DNA from: Actinomycetota bacterium
Lineage (GTDB): Bacteria; Actinomycetota; Acidimicrobiia; Acidimicrobiales; SZUA-35
Reading direction: 5' to 3'
DNA length: 9,327 nt
Assembly (NCBI GenBank): GCA_027730885.1
Contig: JAQCHM010000107.1
Span: forward strand, 1-9,327
Both the position numbers and the translations under genes were made by a program. The first letter of the stretch is position 1. Each line of letters starts with the position of its first letter. The notes under the pieces are model-generated. The model was not told where the DNA came from, did no database searches, and saw nothing but the letters and a program-made list of their open reading frames with translations. This document shows positions 6,866 to 9,327 of the stretch, piece by piece.

Positions 6866-7267
6866 TCATCGGTCCTCACTGGGCGGACGGAACTCGGGGT
6901 GTGGGAGTGCGGTCGCACCGGCCGAACGCAGAGCGGCCTCAAATGCTTCCGGTCTGTCGCCCCACGAGCTGGGATCTCCCATCATGACCTCGAACATCGT
7001 CGCACCGTCCGGCCCAGCGACGATCGGGCCGAACGCTGCGCCGTATGGGAGTTCCACATGCATCCCTGGGCCGCATTCCTCGTCTCCGATCGTGCACGAA
7101 CCTTCCAACATGAACACGATGTGAGGACTGCGATGCCCGTGCCGTCGCACGATCATACCCGGGTCGTATCGAGCGTAGAGCGACAGGTATGTCGGCTCGG
7201 ACGAGTACGCGATCCACTTCTCGTGAACGAAGGCCTCGGTACCGTCGGCATTGCGTTGTGCACGCAC
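6866..7267 (-). CDS. Small cupin-domain protein, probably frameshifted near its N-terminus
   Basis: This is a single-domain cupin, 133 residues from GTG 7267. Motif 1 reads GMIVRRHGHRSPH (residues 37-49): H43 and H45 are the usual pair, but position 49, normally Glu, is His. Motif 2 supplies GPGMH (66-70) with H70, giving a possible four-His metal site. PYGAAFGP follows, as in cupin strands. Such proteins can be small dioxygenases, isomerases or sensors; which one is open. The written start is doubtful. Codons upstream of GTG 7267 in the same frame continue the family-like sequence (HLDDVEWRK) but have no start codon before an in-frame stop. A perfect start, GAGGAG then ATG 7338, lies 10 nt after SDR3 in another frame. 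One extra G at the GGG run 7297-7299 would join them, giving a protein of about 157 residues. Confidence 0.75.
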   Translation of the reverse strand: MRAQRNADGTEAFVHEKWIAYSSEPTYLSLYARYDPGMIVRRHGHRSPHIVFMLEGSCTIGDEECGPGMHVELPYGAAFGPIVAGPDGATMFEVMMGDPSSWGDRPEAFEAALRSAGATALPHPEFRPPSEDR

Positions 7268-7335
7268 CTTGCGCCACTCGACATCGTCGAGATGTCGGGT
7301 TCCGACATCGGGGCATCGGTCGGTCGTTCATCGGA

Positions 7336-7350
7336 CATGCTCATCTCCTC
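7336..7350 (-). promoter_or_regulatory. Ribosome binding site and likely true cupin start
   Basis: On the minus strand GAGGAG (7350-7345) overlaps the SDR3 stop and lies 6 nt before ATG 7338-7336. This is one of the best ribosome binding sites in the window, yet the frame it opens (MSDERPTDAPMSEP...) leaves the cupin frame after about 14 residues. It is the main sequence evidence that the cupin gene is frameshifted. Confidence 0.6.
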
Positions 7351-8086
7351 ATAGCATTTGGCCACCGGCGGCCTGGATCGTTTGACCGGTCACCCATCCC
7401 GCTTCGGGGCTGGCGAGGAACAGTACGACTCGGGCGATGTCCTCGGGAGTACCGATCCGCCCCATCGGGATCGTGCGGAGCGTCGACTGCAGCGCTTCTT
7501 CGCTGATCAGCGGCATCACCATGTCGGTCTCGGTGGCCCCGGGCGCTACGGCGTTGACGCGGACCCCGTCGCGACCCAACTCGAGTGCAAGGTTGCGGGT
7601 GACCTGCTCGAGGGCGGCCTTCGTCGCGGCGTACACCGTGTTTCCCTTCAGCGGCACCTTCGTACCGGTCGATGAGATGTTCACGACAGATCCCTTCGAT
7701 CGACGCAATTCGTCGAGCGATTCCCTGATCAGTGCGATCGCCCCGAACAGGTTCGTCATCAGCGTCGAGACGATCAGCTCGTCGGTAGCGTCCGAGAGAA
7801 ATGCGACATCCCACCGGCCGGCGTTGTTGACGACGAGATCGAGGTGGCCGAACCGCTCAAGGGTCGCGGCCACGATGCGTGCCGCCGCACCGGGTTCGCC
7901 GATGTCGGCCGGCACCGCCAGGATGTGCTTGGGAGAAGTCGCAACGGTCTCCTGGAGTGGTCCGGCTCGACGTCCGACGACCACAACAGATCCGCCGCCG
8001 GCGACGAATCCGTCGACGACGGCCCGACCGATTCCCGACCCCCCACCGGTGACAATCGCCACCTGTCCGGCAAAACGGTCACTCAC
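7349..8086 (-). CDS. Short-chain dehydrogenase/reductase, SDR3
   Basis: This is a classical SDR of 245 residues and the first gene of the minus-strand operon. I start it at GTG 8086 because GGAG sits 6 nt upstream and the product begins in the family style (MSDRFAGQVAIVTGG); in-frame starts further up lack this. It shows TGGGSGIG at 13-20, R39-R40 after strand 2 (NADP(H) likely), NNAG at 87-90, catalytic S139, Y152 and K156, APGATETDM at 181-189, and GQTIQAAGGQML at the end. The layout is close to FabG-type ketoreductases, but the family is too broad for a substrate. A 5' leader of about 140 nt leads back to the operator-like palindrome at 8231-8248, so repression by the divergent TetR gene is likely. 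Confidence 0.92.
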   Translation of the reverse strand: MSDRFAGQVAIVTGGGSGIGRAVVDGFVAGGGSVVVVGRRAGPLQETVATSPKHILAVPADIGEPGAAARIVAATLERFGHLDLVVNNAGRWDVAFLSDATDELIVSTLMTNLFGAIALIRESLDELRRSKGSVVNISSTGTKVPLKGNTVYAATKAALEQVTRNLALELGRDGVRVNAVAPGATETDMVMPLISEEALQSTLRTIPMGRIGTPEDIARVVLFLASPEAGWVTGQTIQAAGGQML

Positions 8087-8220
8087 CGAGTGCTCCAATC
8101 GTCGTCCGACCCGCACGATGCGGTGATTCGAGCCATGAGATCGCACGCCTCACCCACGCGAGATCGACGCGTTGTTCTCTGAAGTTGGCAGCTCTGCGAT
8201 GCATTCATGGCAATGTCAGC

Positions 8221-8226
8221 AGTCTA
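8221..8226 (-). promoter_or_regulatory. Possible -10 box of the SDR3 operon
   Basis: TAGACT on the minus strand (8226-8221) matches four of six consensus positions and the TAnnnT pattern. It lies 4 nt downstream of the palindrome at 8231-8248, so bound repressor would block the -35 contact. The same order, operator then -10 box, is seen in front of LLM2. Confidence 0.35.
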
Positions 8227-8230
8227 GCGA

Positions 8231-8248
8231 CTACCAAACGGTCGGTAG
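8231..8248. promoter_or_regulatory. Operator-like palindrome, SDR3 side
   Basis: CTACCAAACGGTCGGTAG is an imperfect palindrome (14 of 18 positions symmetric) with arms CTACC and GGTAG. Its reverse complement is the reference for the sites at 5968-5985 (16 of 18 identical) and 8440-8457 (14 of 18 in the same orientation). Palindromes of this size close to a TetR gene are usual TetR operators. Binding by the local TetR is inferred. Confidence 0.65.
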
Positions 8249-8264
8249 CCAGCGACCCGTCCAC

Positions 8265-8286
8265 ACATCATGGAGACATCATGGAG
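8265..8286 (+). repeat. Tandem 11-bp direct repeat
   Basis: ACATCATGGAG occurs twice head to tail (8265-8275 and 8276-8286) with no mismatch. Each copy contains ATGGAG, so the GGAG of the first copy lies 5 nt before the ATG in the second, which mimics a ribosome binding site. It could be a slippage duplication or part of the leader. Confidence 0.6.
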
Positions 8287-8302
8287 CGTTTGGCTCCGGC
8301 CC

Positions 8303-8461
8303 ATGACCGACGACCCGACGTCCCTGCCGGGACCCGGCCCGTACCGCCCATCGAGCAAGCCAGATGGCGCGACTCACAGCACCAACAACGATATCCACAG
8401 CTACGATCCGGTGCAGGGCGCCTTTCAGTCGATAGGCTTCCACCAAACAGTTGGTGGGTAG
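8303..8461 (+). CDS. Short open frame in the control region, doubtful
   Basis: From ATG 8303 a 52-residue frame begins MTDDPTSLPGPGPYRP and ends in QTVGG at TAG 8459-8461. Its first twenty codons end almost always in C or G, like the real genes here, but it has no clear ribosome binding site, no recognised motif, and its 3' end runs through the operator-like site at 8440-8457. It may be a remnant of a gene start or chance. Confidence 0.2.
   Translation: MTDDPTSLPGPGPYRPSSKPDGATHSTNNDIHSYDPVQGAFQSIGFHQTVGG
8440..8457. promoter_or_regulatory. Operator-like palindrome, TetR side
   Basis: CCACCAAACAGTTGGTGG has seven-base arms (CCACCAA, TTGGTGG) that pair exactly, the cleanest symmetry of the three sites. 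Its reverse complement agrees with that of the 8231-8248 site at 14 of 18 positions, including the run GTTTGGT. It lies 73 nt before GTG 8531, with a possible -10 box TATTCT at 8481-8486. Autoregulation of the TetR gene is the natural reading. Confidence 0.6.
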
Positions 8462-8530
8462 CGCTGACGACGGTTTCCAATATTCTCGAGTTGAGAGCGA
8501 ACGACCCTGAGCGAGCAAAAGATCAAAGCA

Positions 8531-9157
8531 GTGGTAGTAGGCCGTGCCCCGGGCCGGGAGGAGCGTTGGGACGAGATCGTCCTCGCAGCTTCGAAGGTGT
8601 TCTACGAGAAGTCGTACGAAGGCTCAAGCCTTCAGGACATAGCATCCGCCGTCGGGCTGCTCAAGGGCAGCATCTACTACTACATCAACACCAAGGAAGA
8701 CCTCCTGTTCGAGATAGTCATGCGTGCCCAAGCGGTCTGGATGGCGACGCTCGAAGAAGATGACGAACTTGCACAACAGCCCGCCACCACCAGATTGCGG
8801 GAGACTATCGTGCGCTGGACGCTCCTCAAGGAGCGCCATCGAGAGTGGGGCATCGTCGCTGAACGGGAGTTCACCCGATTGAGCGCGCCGTATCTCACGA
8901 AGGTCATCGTTGGCCGACGAACCTTCAACAACTTCGTCGAGCAGATCATCAGCCAGGGCAGGGACGACGGCGACTTGGACGATCGCATCCCTCTGCAGCT
9001 CGCCACCAACATGGTCTTCGAAGTGATGAAGTCGAGCCACGTGAACCGCCCCACCGGGAGCCGGGCCGACATCACCAAGTTCGCCGACGCATATTCGTTG
9101 CTCCTGATCCGAGGGCTCGGCAAGGCCGACTGGATCGCCCCGAGCGCGATCAACTGA
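8531..9157 (+). CDS. TetR-family transcriptional regulator
   Basis: This is a 208-residue TetR-type repressor from GTG 8531. The N-terminal DNA-binding domain is clear: helix 1 ERWDEIVLAASKVFYEKSYE at 11-30, then SLQDIASAVGLLKGSIYYYI at 33-52 as the helix-turn-helix, followed by NTKEDLLFEIV, the usual entry to helix 4. The C-terminal ligand domain (about 65-205) is helical with no known signature; its general look recalls KstR2-like regulators of lipid catabolism, from memory only. It is divergent from the SDR3 operon, and three related palindromes lie near it and before LLM2. The start is uncertain. GTG 8531 has no Shine-Dalgarno, and the eight codons before it (from CTG 8507, SEQKIKA...) read like a normal TetR N-terminus, so initiation at CTG 8507 or on a leaderless message is possible. 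Confidence 0.92.
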   Translation: MVVGRAPGREERWDEIVLAASKVFYEKSYEGSSLQDIASAVGLLKGSIYYYINTKEDLLFEIVMRAQAVWMATLEEDDELAQQPATTRLRETIVRWTLLKERHREWGIVAEREFTRLSAPYLTKVIVGRRTFNNFVEQIISQGRDDGDLDDRIPLQLATNMVFEVMKSSHVNRPTGSRADITKFADAYSLLLIRGLGKADWIAPSAIN

Positions 9158-9230
9158 CCCGTCGCGTCGATCCACCCAGTCGTCTTGCCATGACCCGCAG
9201 CCACAATCACCGAGCTGCTCCGACGCCGTG

Positions 9231-9327
9231 GTGAGCAAGTCGACATGCCTGTTTCATCGTGACGGCGACCTGTTCGTTCCGACGGAACGCACGCAGGGAC
9301 CCTGGGCCATGGGGTTCCAGTTCGGTG
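9231..9327 (+). CDS. Probable acyl-CoA thioesterase (TesB/hot-dog type), 5' part only
   Basis: An open frame from tandem GTG codons (9228, 9231) runs off the right edge. It encodes STCLFHRDGDLFVPTERTQG, then PWAMGFQFG. The FVPTE-x-x-x-GPW pattern is typical of the N-terminal hot-dog domain of actinobacterial thioesterase-family proteins (compare FVPTELTRGPW, from memory), which hydrolyse acyl-CoA. There is no strong ribosome binding site, and the start lies 73 nt after the TetR stop, so it may be co-transcribed with the regulator. The frame is also open further upstream but with less gene-like content. Only 32 residues can be seen, so the family call is provisional. Confidence 0.55.
   Translation, partial: MSKSTCLFHRDGDLFVPTERTQGPWAMGFQFG

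Larger units (their letters stand above)
8087..8530. other. Divergent control region between SDR3 and the TetR gene
   Basis: This 444-nt stretch has no confidently called gene. It holds two operator-like palindromes (8231-8248, 8440-8457), a candidate minus-strand -10 box at 8221-8226, an 11-bp tandem repeat (8265-8286) and a short plus-strand open frame (8303-8461). The length is large for a simple divergent promoter pair, and the two operators are about 190 nt apart, so each probably serves one direction. Confidence 0.6.

Noticed and set aside
7314..7325. CGGTCGGT resembling the operator core
   Set aside because: It lies within the start of the cupin gene, lacks the flanking arms, and such GC-rich octamers are expected by chance.
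8185..8763. Plus-strand frame of 192 codons crossing the control region and the TetR gene, with GGAG before ATG 8281
   Set aside because: It runs out of frame through the TetR helix-turn-helix and shows no family pattern; the apparent ribosome binding site comes from the tandem repeat.
9275..9289. Perfect palindrome CGTTCCGACGGAACG
   Set aside because: It lies inside the thioesterase-like reading frame (FVPTE codons) and is most simply coding coincidence; it is unrelated to the operator motif.

Overview
The window is GC-rich by eye. Most codons end in C or G, GTG starts are frequent, and genes overlap or abut. It carries two luciferase-like oxidoreductases of the type common in F420/FMN-using actinomycetes. 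I read it as an Actinomycetota chromosome, possibly Acidimicrobiia, but that rank is a guess. No tRNA, rRNA, CRISPR array, insertion sequence or phage gene was seen.

Left half, plus strand (1-4761): this looks like one operon. A probable upstream gene end is followed by two DppB/DppC-type ABC permeases, a luciferase-like monooxygenase (LLM1), a double hot-dog (PaaI-like) protein and a short-chain dehydrogenase (SDR1). Adjacent genes overlap by 4-8 nt or are 1 nt apart. The DppB-type gene is broken by a frameshift near 935-946. Ungapped comparison with remembered DppB suggests about 10 nt are missing there.

Middle and right, minus strand (8086 down to 4775): SDR3, a small cupin and SDR2 form an operon. 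A second luciferase-like gene (LLM2) follows behind its own promoter region. It converges on SDR1 with only 13 nt between the stops. The cupin seems to have lost its proper N-terminus to a one-base shift.

Right end, plus strand (8087-9327): a 444-nt divergent control region leads to a TetR-family repressor. The first 97 nt of a probable acyl-CoA thioesterase gene follow.

Two features stand out. First, an 18-bp imperfect palindrome related to CTACCGACCGTTTGGTAG occurs at 8231-8248, 8440-8457 and 5968-5985: in front of the SDR3 operon, in front of the TetR gene and in front of LLM2. This outlines a local TetR regulon of oxidoreductase genes. Second, LLM2 changes codon usage abruptly. All 21 leucines in the first ~258 codons are TTG, whereas the last 8 are CTC or CTG, with a break near 5155. 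That points to a mosaic gene or an unusual strand-specific mutational history.

Together, two LLM flavoenzymes, three SDRs, a cupin, two hot-dog/thioesterase proteins and an uptake permease pair look like an uncharacterised catabolic locus, perhaps for a CoA-linked substrate. The substrate cannot be read from the sequence.
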